NCBI GenBank assembly: GCA_964035575.1
Contig: OZ037834.1
Coordinates: 651,598 to 715,597, forward strand
DNA length: 64,000 bases
Reading direction: 5' to 3'
Source: Rhynchopus sp. YZ270_cl-10
Taxonomy: Eukaryota; Euglenozoa; Diplonemea; Diplonemida; Diplonemidae
The translations under genes were made by a program, and so were the position numbers. How positions within the stretch are numbered: the first letter of the stretch is position 1; each line of letters starts with the position of its first letter. The notes under the pieces were generated by a model. The model ran no database searches, was not told where the DNA came from, and worked only from the letters and a program-made list of their open reading frames with translations. Positions 48,294 through 58,470 of the stretch are shown piece by piece.

Positions 48294-49860
48294 GAGACAA
48301 ATGGAGGAATCTTCCGGCAAGGTAAAGACAAAGAGAGGCACAGAGAATCACCCATTTTACTGATAGCAACAAAAACCCCCACCGCCAATCGAATGTCTTT
48401 ACCTTTGCCCTTTGCCCTTTCTTATTAATCATTTCAAAAAAAAAAAAGAATATTGAGGAAACTGACACCTTTTTAATTTTACGGACACTCTTTTTGTCTT
48501 CATCGCATTTTCTATTGCAAAGCGTTCGGGACACACACACATACACATACATACAATGTAGTGTGTCTTCTTTTTTGTTATATTTTGTTCAACACACCAT
48601 TGTTTCGATTTTAATACGTTAGCAACCAGTCATGAAACACATGGCACATCCACGACGCATACAATACATGCAACCCTGTTGTGTTGCTGCAGTGTGGCAA
48701 GGTGTGTCGCTGCCCTGTCTGCGTTTCGTGTTTGTGTGTTTTTCTGCACGTGTTGCCCACACAGGTCCGCCGGTTGTTTGCTTCAATAGGTTGGTCTGTA
48801 TCATTATTTTTGTTTATTATCCCCGTTGAGACTTTGTTCTTCACATAGATCCATGTGTCTCGTGAAGTGCATTCGTCTTGACAAGTTTCGATTTTTTTCT
48901 GTTTTTTCTGTTCCACTAATATTCCCTTTTCAAGCGAAATAAGCCTTTCATTTTTGTTTTAAATTTCATGCTTGTTTCGGGACGTTCTTGTGCACTGCTC
49001 ATGCACTATCCATGTGATGTACAGGTAGTCCAATTTTTGCCCCTTATTTTCTTAGCTTTTTTTGTTCACCCCACACTACAGTTTTCATGTTTGCTCGATC
49101 CCTTCAATGGGAACACAACAGCTTTTGCTGTTTTTCTTTTGTTTTTTGTTCTTTTGCCCCAAAATCTATTTTGTGAAGGCGGAACAAAAAATATACCACA
49201 GCAGACGCAGCATACTTGTCTTTTGTACGTGGCAGGCACCTTGTGCACCTTTTGGCACAGTGTGGTTATATTATTATAGAAAACAGAATCTTCTTTGTGG
49301 ACAGCACAACAACTTTTGCTCAGTTCTGACCTTCTCCTCTTCCGTTGAAGAGGAAAGTGTCCGGACCACGTTGTGCCACAGAAGGTTGCAGGACACGTCG
49401 GTTGCCACCTGGCACACATGGCGCTTTCTTGACTGTTTATATCACCACTTTCCCTCCTCCCTCATCCGTTCATCGCATTTTCCAAAAGAAATGTAAAATA
49501 AAAGAATACGCTCTGTCGGGCTGATCAAATATTTTGCCCGCCTTTCTTGCACCACACCACAAATAGTATCCGCTCGGAAAGTACCCACACTTACTTTCAA
49601 ACCACACACCAACAGGCCCCCCCCCCACCACACGAGCACACACCTATATGGGACAGTGCGGAACACCTGCCGCTAAATCCCCCCCGCCGCCAGTTAAGGT
49701 ATATTCCCCACACATTTTACCACACGATTGTAACACTACAGTTCTCTCATTCAAACAAAAAAAATTTATTTTTTTCCCGGCAATAAAAACACACCGAATA
49801 CAGAGAAGCAACCATACTTTACCCAAAAACCTTCATCAACCCTCCCCTCCCTCCTCCCCG
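48294..49860. other. array spacer, unit 1 (repeated in each unit)
   Basis: 3' flank and spacer without a convincing gene. Notable items: AATAAA-type strings near 49497, and a strong pyrimidine tract ending CCCCGCAG at the junction with the next copy. The same spacer recurs at 52599-54164, 56903-58468 and 61207-62772. Confidence 0.7.
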
Positions 49861-49862
49861 CA

Positions 49863-52598
49863 GTGTGTGGGAAGTCGTACCACATGCGGAGCGGGGACTT
49901 CATCAGCCTGAAGGAGGGGAACGGGGCACCCACTGGGAACGTTGACTTTTCAATTGCTGGCTACGTGAAGCCTGTGACGATGACGAGAAAGGGACGCACG
50001 CTGTTCACACTTGGTGGGACGGACAGGGCTTCGGACAGGTCACGTGACAACTGGGGTGCGTGGGTGATGGTGGACCGTTACGGACGTCTGAGTGTGCGCA
50101 CGCCGCTCATTCGGGTGAGGAGCAGTGGAAAGGTTGTGGTGGGTGTGTGGCACCAGGTTGTGTTGACGTACACAGCTGCAGAGACAATGCTGCGGCTGTG
50201 GGTCGACGACAAGCTTGTGCTGTCGAAGCGTGCGACGATGGACCTGCAGCAGAGTTCGAGGTACGGCGGGATGGCGATTGGGGAGTACCACCTGGGGGGC
50301 ACAAGGTTGTCGCGTGACGGGGAGTTCTTTGTCGACCAGGTGAGCTTTGCGGACCACGTGATGACGCCACAGGAGGCACGTGCGCCGTGCCTGGGGGTGA
50401 CGGTGGCGGAGACGGAGGCTCCTCGCACAGGAGCACCTGCCACTTCTGCGCCTGCCACACGTGCACCACCAAGACCAACACCAAGACCCACACCAAGACC
50501 AACACAGCCTCCTGCCACATCTGCACCAGCCACACCAGCACCACGTACAAGCACACCTGCGAGGAGCACGCCACCGTCGTCGTCGTCCTCGGCTGCAGTG
50601 TGTGCGCAACGTGGTGCTGTGTGCGGTGTGGTGCGTGCGCAGGATGGGACAACTGTGCAGTGCGGGAGCTGTGCAGCGGCGGGGATGGTGTGTTCGTTCA
50701 ACCGCTGCGAGGCACGCTGTGCGCTGGCAGACATCGGACAGGAGGGGCCCTTTGACGCAAGCCTGTTCGCGTACGTGCCGCTCGAGTTTTCCTACGAAGA
50801 CCTGTCTGCACACGCCCACGCAGTGTCGGCGGAGCTGTTCCCGACGGACAGGCGCGAGCAGGAGTTCCCGTACGAAAGTGTGACGGACATGAGGTCGCGC
50901 GCAGTGCGTGTGGACTTTGGTGCGCTGTCTGCTGGGCCGGGCGGTGTGACGCTGTCGCTGAAGGTGCAGCCGCACACAGCGGGGCAGACGGGTGTGCTGC
51001 TGCAGTCTGAGGCGGTGACGGTTGCCGAGGACGCAGGGCGTGTGTCGGTGGCAGTGCGGGCTGCAGGCGGAGGGAGGGGGGCGGAGGTGGCGGTGGTGCA
51101 CACGACAGCGCTCTCGCACCGCCACTGCAACCACGTGGCAGTGGTGGTTGCTACCGACGGTGCTGTGGCTGTGTACGTGAACGGTGTGGCTGCAGGCGGT
51201 GCGCCTGTGTCTGTGTCGGGGAAGACGATGCAGCTGGGGGGCGTGCTCTCTGTGCCGCAGCACCCTGGGAAGGTGTGGGACGTGCGTGTGTACTCGCGTG
51301 CCCTGGGTGCGGCAGAGGTGGAGACGCTGGGGAACAGGTGCGGGGCTGTTGGGACGTCGTCGCTGGTGGTGCCCGACGCAACGCTGCCGAACTTCCTGTG
51401 CGGTGTGTACGAGTGCATCTACTGGCCTGAGGGGGTGACGGACACAACGCAGGACAGCTTCGAGTACCAGCTCTCGGGACACGACATGACCTGGGAGCAC
51501 AACGTGCTGGAGACAGGGATGTACGTGCACGGGGCGCTGTGTGCCGAGTACGCAAAGCCACGCCAGGTGCTGCTGACGGACGGGTACCGCCGGTCGTGGG
51601 TGAGCAAGTTCAACTTTGGGAAGGCGTGGAACCAGTACGTGCTGCACGAGAACTTCCACGCGTACCAGAAGCGTGCACAGGGGTCGACGAAGTTCCTTGC
51701 AGAGTCGACTGCGTCGTGGGGTGCGTTCTCACAGAAGCCGACTGCGTACGACACGATTCTCGGGATGTACACCCTGCAGCCGCAGCTGGCGCTGTGGACG
51801 ACACAGAGCTCGACCTTCGCAGACGGGATTGTGGACATTGGGAAGGGCGGGCACCAGTACGGGGCGGCGATCTGGGACTGGTTCGTGACACACCACGTGC
51901 TTGGGGACGACTTCTGGGTGGGGAAGGTGTACAACCGTGCGCGCCTTGGGCTGGCACCGCTGAGTGGTGCACCTGCGGAGGGGATGTACAACGCCCTTGC
52001 GGAGGCTGGGTACGACATGCGTGAGGTCTTCAGCGACTTTGCGGCACGTGTGACGACGTGGGACGTCGACTACGAAGAGACCTTCCGTGCGTCTGAGGAA
52101 GGGTCGTTCCGCCGTCTGAACGGGAACAACAAGAACAACAAGGAGGACCCTGTGGCCGACGAGGAGGTTGACAACAAGGTGGCTGTCTTCTACGGTGCTG
52201 GCGGCACGGACGGGGCGTGGGTGTCTGTGCCTGGGCGGTACATGATCGGGGACTGGGCCTTCAACGCGTACGAGGTGTCGGGTGTGGCGACAGGGACACA
52301 GTACACAGTGGGTGTGGTGCCGTCTGCTGCGAACCCTGCCTACTCTGAGTTCCGTGCACAGGCTGTTGTGCACAACACGGCAACTGGGGAGCGGCGCTAC
52401 GTGCGGCTCCCTGCAGCGGTGGCAGGGACGGGCGGCAAGGCTGTGACGGCAACGGTGCGTGTGGGTGCCGGGGAGACGCTGTACTTGGTGGTGGCAAACA
52501 CGCCTGCAACGCAGTTCAAAGACTTCCTCGCGTACTCGTACCACTACCTCATCCAGGAGGGAGGTGGGCCGCACGTGCCAGTTCCGGACCGTGTGTGA
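49863..52598 (+). CDS. metallopeptidase array copy 2, 5'-truncated
   Basis: Body identical to copy 1 from the codon for Val51 onward; HENFH, the Cys module and both LamG domains are retained (first LamG shortened). There is no signal peptide. The frame begins directly after CCTCCCTCCTCCCCGCAG, which looks like a splice acceptor. First in-frame ATG is 49884, which would give 904 residues without secretion. Either an upstream exon is spliced on, or this is a cytosolic or non-functional copy. Confidence 0.7.
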   Translation: MCGKSYHMRSGDFISLKEGNGAPTGNVDFSIAGYVKPVTMTRKGRTLFTLGGTDRASDRSRDNWGAWVMVDRYGRLSVRTPLIRVRSSGKVVVGVWHQVVLTYTAAETMLRLWVDDKLVLSKRATMDLQQSSRYGGMAIGEYHLGGTRLSRDGEFFVDQVSFADHVMTPQEARAPCLGVTVAETEAPRTGAPATSAPATRAPPRPTPRPTPRPTQPPATSAPATPAPRTSTPARSTPPSSSSSAAVCAQRGAVCGVVRAQDGTTVQCGSCAAAGMVCSFNRCEARCALADIGQEGPFDASLFAYVPLEFSYEDLSAHAHAVSAELFPTDRREQEFPYESVTDMRSRAVRVDFGALSAGPGGVTLSLKVQPHTAGQTGVLLQSEAVTVAEDAGRVSVAVRAAGGGRGAEVAVVHTTALSHRHCNHVAVVVATDGAVAVYVNGVAAGGAPVSVSGKTMQLGGVLSVPQHPGKVWDVRVYSRALGAAEVETLGNRCGAVGTSSLVVPDATLPNFLCGVYECIYWPEGVTDTTQDSFEYQLSGHDMTWEHNVLETGMYVHGALCAEYAKPRQVLLTDGYRRSWVSKFNFGKAWNQYVLHENFHAYQKRAQGSTKFLAESTASWGAFSQKPTAYDTILGMYTLQPQLALWTTQSSTFADGIVDIGKGGHQYGAAIWDWFVTHHVLGDDFWVGKVYNRARLGLAPLSGAPAEGMYNALAEAGYDMREVFSDFAARVTTWDVDYEETFRASEEGSFRRLNGNNKNNKEDPVADEEVDNKVAVFYGAGGTDGAWVSVPGRYMIGDWAFNAYEVSGVATGTQYTVGVVPSAANPAYSEFRAQAVVHNTATGERRYVRLPAAVAGTGGKAVTATVRVGAGETLYLVVANTPATQFKDFLAYSYHYLIQEGGGPHVPVPDRV

Positions 52599-54166
52599 GA
52601 GACAAATGGAGGAATCTTCCGGCAAGGTAAAGACAAAGAGAGGCACAGAGAATCACCCATTTTACTGATAGCAACAAAAACCCCCACCGCCAATCGAATG
52701 TCTTTACCTTTGCCCTTTGCCCTTTCTTATTAATCATTTCAAAAAAAAAAAGAATATTGAGGAAACTGACACCTTTTTAATTTTACGGACACTCTTTTTG
52801 TCTTCATCGCATTTTCTATTGCAAAGCGTTCGGGACACACACACATACACATACATACAATGTAGTGTGTCTTCTTTTTTGTTATATTTTGTTCAACACA
52901 CCATTGTTTCGATTTTAATACGTTAGCAACCAGTCATGAAACACATGGCACATCCACGACGCATACAATACATGCAACCCTGTTGTGTTGCTGCAGTGTG
53001 GCAAGGTGTGTCGCTGCCCTGTCTGCGTTTCGTGTTTGTGTGTTTTTCTGCACGTGTTGCCCACACAGGTCCGCCGGTTGTTTGCTTCAATAGGTTGGTC
53101 TGTATCATTATTTTTGTTTATTATCCCCGTTGAGACTTTGTTCTTCACATAGATCCATGTGTCTCGTGAAGTGCATTCGTCTTGACAAGTTTCGATTTTT
53201 TTCTGTTTTTTCTGTTCCACTAATATTCCCTTTTCAAGCGAAATAAGCCTTTCATTTTTGTTTTAAATTTCATGCTTGTTTCGGGACGTTCTTGTGCACT
53301 GCTCATGCACTATCCATGTGATGTACAGGTAGTCCAATTTTTGCCCCTTATTTTCTTAGCTTTTTTTGTTCACCCCACACTACAGTTTTCATGTTTGCTC
53401 GATCCCTTCAATGGGAACACAACAGCTTTTGCTGTTTTTCTTTTGTTTTTTGTTCTTTTGCCCCAAAATCTATTTTGTGAAGGCGGAACAAAAAATATAC
53501 CACAGCAGACGCAGCATACTTGTCTTTTGTACGTGGCAGGCACCTTGTGCACCTTTTGGCACAGTGTGGTTATATTATTATAGAAAACAGAATCTTCTTT
53601 GTGGACAGCACAACAACTTTTGCTCAGTTCTGACCTTCTCCTCTTCCGTTGAAGAGGAAAGTGTCCGGACCACGTTGTGCCACAGAAGGTTGCAGGACAC
53701 GTCGGTTGCCACCTGGCACACATGGCGCTTTCTTGACTGTTTATATCACCACTTTCCCTCCTCCCTCATCCGTTCATCGCATTTTCCAAAAGAAATGTAA
53801 AATAAAAGAATACGCTCTGTCGGGCTGATCAAATATTTTGCCCGCCTTTCTTGCACCACACCACAAATAGTATCCGCTCGGAAAGTACCCACACTTACTT
53901 TCAAACCACACACCAACAGGCCCCCCCCCCACCACACGAGCACACACCTATATGGGACAGTGCGGAACACCTGCCGCTAAATCCCCCCCGCCGCCAGTTA
54001 AGGTATATTCCCCACACATTTTACCACACGATTGTAACACTACAGTTCTCTCATTCAAACAAAAAAAATTTATTTTTTTCCCGGCAATAAAAACACACCG
54101 AATACAGAGAAGCAACCATACTTTACCCAAAAACCTTCATCAACCCTCCCCTCCCTCCTCCCCGCA

Positions 54167-56902
54167 GTGTGTGGGAAGTCGTACCACATGCGGAGCGGGG
54201 ACTTCATCAGCCTGAAGGAGGGGAACGGGGCACCCACTGGGAACGTTGACTTTTCAATTGCTGGCTACGTGAAGCCTGTGACGATGACGAGAAAGGGACG
54301 CACGCTGTTCACACTTGGTGGGACGGACAGGGCTTCGGACAGGTCACGTGACAACTGGGGTGCGTGGGTGATGGTGGACCGTTACGGACGTCTGAGTGTG
54401 CGCACGCCGCTCATTCGGGTGAGGAGCAGTGGAAAGGTTGTGGTGGGTGTGTGGCACCAGGTTGTGTTGACGTACACAGCTGCAGAGACAATGCTGCGGC
54501 TGTGGGTCGACGACAAGCTTGTGCTGTCGAAGCGTGCGACGATGGACCTGCAGCAGAGTTCGAGGTACGGCGGGATGGCGATTGGGGAGTACCACCTGGG
54601 GGGCACAAGGTTGTCGCGTGACGGGGAGTTCTTTGTCGACCAGGTGAGCTTTGCGGACCACGTGATGACGCCACAGGAGGCACGTGCGCCGTGCCTGGGG
54701 GTGACGGTGGCGGAGACGGAGGCTCCTCGCACAGGAGCACCTGCCACTTCTGCGCCTGCCACACGTGCACCACCAAGACCAACACCAAGACCCACACCAA
54801 GACCAACACAGCCTCCTGCCACATCTGCACCAGCCACACCAGCACCACGTACAAGCACACCTGCGAGGAGCACGCCACCGTCGTCGTCGTCCTCGGCTGC
54901 AGTGTGTGCGCAACGTGGTGCTGTGTGCGGTGTGGTGCGTGCGCAGGATGGGACAACTGTGCAGTGCGGGAGCTGTGCAGCGGCGGGGATGGTGTGTTCG
55001 TTCAACCGCTGCGAGGCACGCTGTGCGCTGGCAGACATCGGACAGGAGGGGCCCTTTGACGCAAGCCTGTTCGCGTACGTGCCGCTCGAGTTTTCCTACG
55101 AAGACCTGTCTGCACACGCCCACGCAGTGTCGGCGGAGCTGTTCCCGACGGACAGGCGCGAGCAGGAGTTCCCGTACGAAAGTGTGACGGACATGAGGTC
55201 GCGCGCAGTGCGTGTGGACTTTGGTGCGCTGTCTGCTGGGCCGGGCGGTGTGACGCTGTCGCTGAAGGTGCAGCCGCACACAGCGGGGCAGACGGGTGTG
55301 CTGCTGCAGTCTGAGGCGGTGACGGTTGCCGAGGACGCAGGGCGTGTGTCGGTGGCAGTGCGGGCTGCAGGCGGAGGGAGGGGGGCGGAGGTGGCGGTGG
55401 TGCACACGACAGCGCTCTCGCACCGCCACTGCAACCACGTGGCAGTGGTGGTTGCTACCGACGGTGCTGTGGCTGTGTACGTGAACGGTGTGGCTGCAGG
55501 CGGTGCGCCTGTGTCTGTGTCGGGGAAGACGATGCAGCTGGGGGGCGTGCTCTCTGTGCCGCAGCACCCTGGGAAGGTGTGGGACGTGCGTGTGTACTCG
55601 CGTGCCCTGGGTGCGGCAGAGGTGGAGACGCTGGGGAACAGGTGCGGGGCTGTTGGGACGTCGTCGCTGGTGGTGCCCGACGCAACGCTGCCGAACTTCC
55701 TGTGCGGTGTGTACGAGTGCATCTACTGGCCTGAGGGGGTGACGGACACAACGCAGGACAGCTTCGAGTACCAGCTCTCGGGACACGACATGACCTGGGA
55801 GCACAACGTGCTGGAGACAGGGATGTACGTGCACGGGGCGCTGTGTGCCGAGTACGCAAAGCCACGCCAGGTGCTGCTGACGGACGGGTACCGCCGGTCG
55901 TGGGTGAGCAAGTTCAACTTTGGGAAGGCGTGGAACCAGTACGTGCTGCACGAGAACTTCCACGCGTACCAGAAGCGTGCACAGGGGTCGACGAAGTTCC
56001 TTGCAGAGTCGACTGCGTCGTGGGGTGCGTTCTCACAGAAGCCGACTGCGTACGACACGATTCTCGGGATGTACACCCTGCAGCCGCAGCTGGCGCTGTG
56101 GACGACACAGAGCTCGACCTTCGCAGACGGGATTGTGGACATTGGGAAGGGCGGGCACCAGTACGGGGCGGCGATCTGGGACTGGTTCGTGACACACCAC
56201 GTGCTTGGGGACGACTTCTGGGTGGGGAAGGTGTACAACCGTGCGCGCCTTGGGCTGGCACCGCTGAGTGGTGCACCTGCGGAGGGGATGTACAACGCCC
56301 TTGCGGAGGCTGGGTACGACATGCGTGAGGTCTTCAGCGACTTTGCGGCACGTGTGACGACGTGGGACGTCGACTACGAAGAGACCTTCCGTGCGTCTGA
56401 GGAAGGGTCGTTCCGCCGTCTGAACGGGAACAACAAGAACAACAAGGAGGACCCTGTGGCCGACGAGGAGGTTGACAACAAGGTGGCTGTCTTCTACGGT
56501 GCTGGCGGCACGGACGGGGCGTGGGTGTCTGTGCCTGGGCGGTACATGATCGGGGACTGGGCCTTCAACGCGTACGAGGTGTCGGGTGTGGCGACAGGGA
56601 CACAGTACACAGTGGGTGTGGTGCCGTCTGCTGCGAACCCTGCCTACTCTGAGTTCCGTGCACAGGCTGTTGTGCACAACACGGCAACTGGGGAGCGGCG
56701 CTACGTGCGGCTCCCTGCAGCGGTGGCAGGGACGGGCGGCAAGGCTGTGACGGCAACGGTGCGTGTGGGTGCCGGGGAGACGCTGTACTTGGTGGTGGCA
56801 AACACGCCTGCAACGCAGTTCAAAGACTTCCTCGCGTACTCGTACCACTACCTCATCCAGGAGGGAGGTGGGCCGCACGTGCCAGTTCCGGACCGTGTGT
56901 GA
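54167..56902 (+). CDS. metallopeptidase array copy 3, 5'-truncated
   Basis: Same as copy 2, shifted by 4,304 bp; I saw no base differences. First in-frame ATG at 54188. Confidence 0.7.
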   Translation: MCGKSYHMRSGDFISLKEGNGAPTGNVDFSIAGYVKPVTMTRKGRTLFTLGGTDRASDRSRDNWGAWVMVDRYGRLSVRTPLIRVRSSGKVVVGVWHQVVLTYTAAETMLRLWVDDKLVLSKRATMDLQQSSRYGGMAIGEYHLGGTRLSRDGEFFVDQVSFADHVMTPQEARAPCLGVTVAETEAPRTGAPATSAPATRAPPRPTPRPTPRPTQPPATSAPATPAPRTSTPARSTPPSSSSSAAVCAQRGAVCGVVRAQDGTTVQCGSCAAAGMVCSFNRCEARCALADIGQEGPFDASLFAYVPLEFSYEDLSAHAHAVSAELFPTDRREQEFPYESVTDMRSRAVRVDFGALSAGPGGVTLSLKVQPHTAGQTGVLLQSEAVTVAEDAGRVSVAVRAAGGGRGAEVAVVHTTALSHRHCNHVAVVVATDGAVAVYVNGVAAGGAPVSVSGKTMQLGGVLSVPQHPGKVWDVRVYSRALGAAEVETLGNRCGAVGTSSLVVPDATLPNFLCGVYECIYWPEGVTDTTQDSFEYQLSGHDMTWEHNVLETGMYVHGALCAEYAKPRQVLLTDGYRRSWVSKFNFGKAWNQYVLHENFHAYQKRAQGSTKFLAESTASWGAFSQKPTAYDTILGMYTLQPQLALWTTQSSTFADGIVDIGKGGHQYGAAIWDWFVTHHVLGDDFWVGKVYNRARLGLAPLSGAPAEGMYNALAEAGYDMREVFSDFAARVTTWDVDYEETFRASEEGSFRRLNGNNKNNKEDPVADEEVDNKVAVFYGAGGTDGAWVSVPGRYMIGDWAFNAYEVSGVATGTQYTVGVVPSAANPAYSEFRAQAVVHNTATGERRYVRLPAAVAGTGGKAVTATVRVGAGETLYLVVANTPATQFKDFLAYSYHYLIQEGGGPHVPVPDRV

Positions 56903-58470
56903 GAGACAAATGGAGGAATCTTCCGGCAAGGTAAAGACAAAGAGAGGCACAGAGAATCACCCATTTTACTGATAGCAACAAAAACCCCCACCGCCAATCG
57001 AATGTCTTTACCTTTGCCCTTTGCCCTTTCTTATTAATCATTTCAAAAAAAAAAAGAATATTGAGGAAACTGACACCTTTTTAATTTTACGGACACTCTT
57101 TTTGTCTTCATCGCATTTTCTATTGCAAAGCGTTCGGGACACACACACATACACATACATACAATGTAGTGTGTCTTCTTTTTTGTTATATTTTGTTCAA
57201 CACACCATTGTTTCGATTTTAATACGTTAGCAACCAGTCATGAAACACATGGCACATCCACGACGCATACAATACATGCAACCCTGTTGTGTTGCTGCAG
57301 TGTGGCAAGGTGTGTCGCTGCCCTGTCTGCGTTTCGTGTTTGTGTGTTTTTCTGCACGTGTTGCCCACACAGGTCCGCCGGTTGTTTGCTTCAATAGGTT
57401 GGTCTGTATCATTATTTTTGTTTATTATCCCCGTTGAGACTTTGTTCTTCACATAGATCCATGTGTCTCGTGAAGTGCATTCGTCTTGACAAGTTTCGAT
57501 TTTTTTCTGTTTTTTCTGTTCCACTAATATTCCCTTTTCAAGCGAAATAAGCCTTTCATTTTTGTTTTAAATTTCATGCTTGTTTCGGGACGTTCTTGTG
57601 CACTGCTCATGCACTATCCATGTGATGTACAGGTAGTCCAATTTTTGCCCCTTATTTTCTTAGCTTTTTTTGTTCACCCCACACTACAGTTTTCATGTTT
57701 GCTCGATCCCTTCAATGGGAACACAACAGCTTTTGCTGTTTTTCTTTTGTTTTTTGTTCTTTTGCCCCAAAATCTATTTTGTGAAGGCGGAACAAAAAAT
57801 ATACCACAGCAGACGCAGCATACTTGTCTTTTGTACGTGGCAGGCACCTTGTGCACCTTTTGGCACAGTGTGGTTATATTATTATAGAAAACAGAATCTT
57901 CTTTGTGGACAGCACAACAACTTTTGCTCAGTTCTGACCTTCTCCTCTTCCGTTGAAGAGGAAAGTGTCCGGACCACGTTGTGCCACAGAAGGTTGCAGG
58001 ACACGTCGGTTGCCACCTGGCACACATGGCGCTTTCTTGACTGTTTATATCACCACTTTCCCTCCTCCCTCATCCGTTCATCGCATTTTCCAAAAGAAAT
58101 GTAAAATAAAAGAATACGCTCTGTCGGGCTGATCAAATATTTTGCCCGCCTTTCTTGCACCACACCACAAATAGTATCCGCTCGGAAAGTACCCACACTT
58201 ACTTTCAAACCACACACCAACAGGCCCCCCCCCCACCACACGAGCACACACCTATATGGGACAGTGCGGAACACCTGCCGCTAAATCCCCCCCGCCGCCA
58301 GTTAAGGTATATTCCCCACACATTTTACCACACGATTGTAACACTACAGTTCTCTCATTCAAACAAAAAAAATTTATTTTTTTCCCGGCAATAAAAACAC
58401 ACCGAATACAGAGAAGCAACCATACTTTACCCAAAAACCTTCATCAACCCTCCCCTCCCTCCTCCCCGCA

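Noticed and set aside
48632-48829. Small open frames in the array spacer (for example 65 codons at 48632)
   Set aside because: No start context, domain or codon-bias support; they repeat only because the unit repeats.
49648-49911. Upstream exon starting ATG 49648 (MGQCGTPAAKSPPPPVK) for array copies
   Set aside because: Its donor at AAG/GTATAT is phase 0, while the array body needs a phase-1 exon; splicing them would put the body out of frame.
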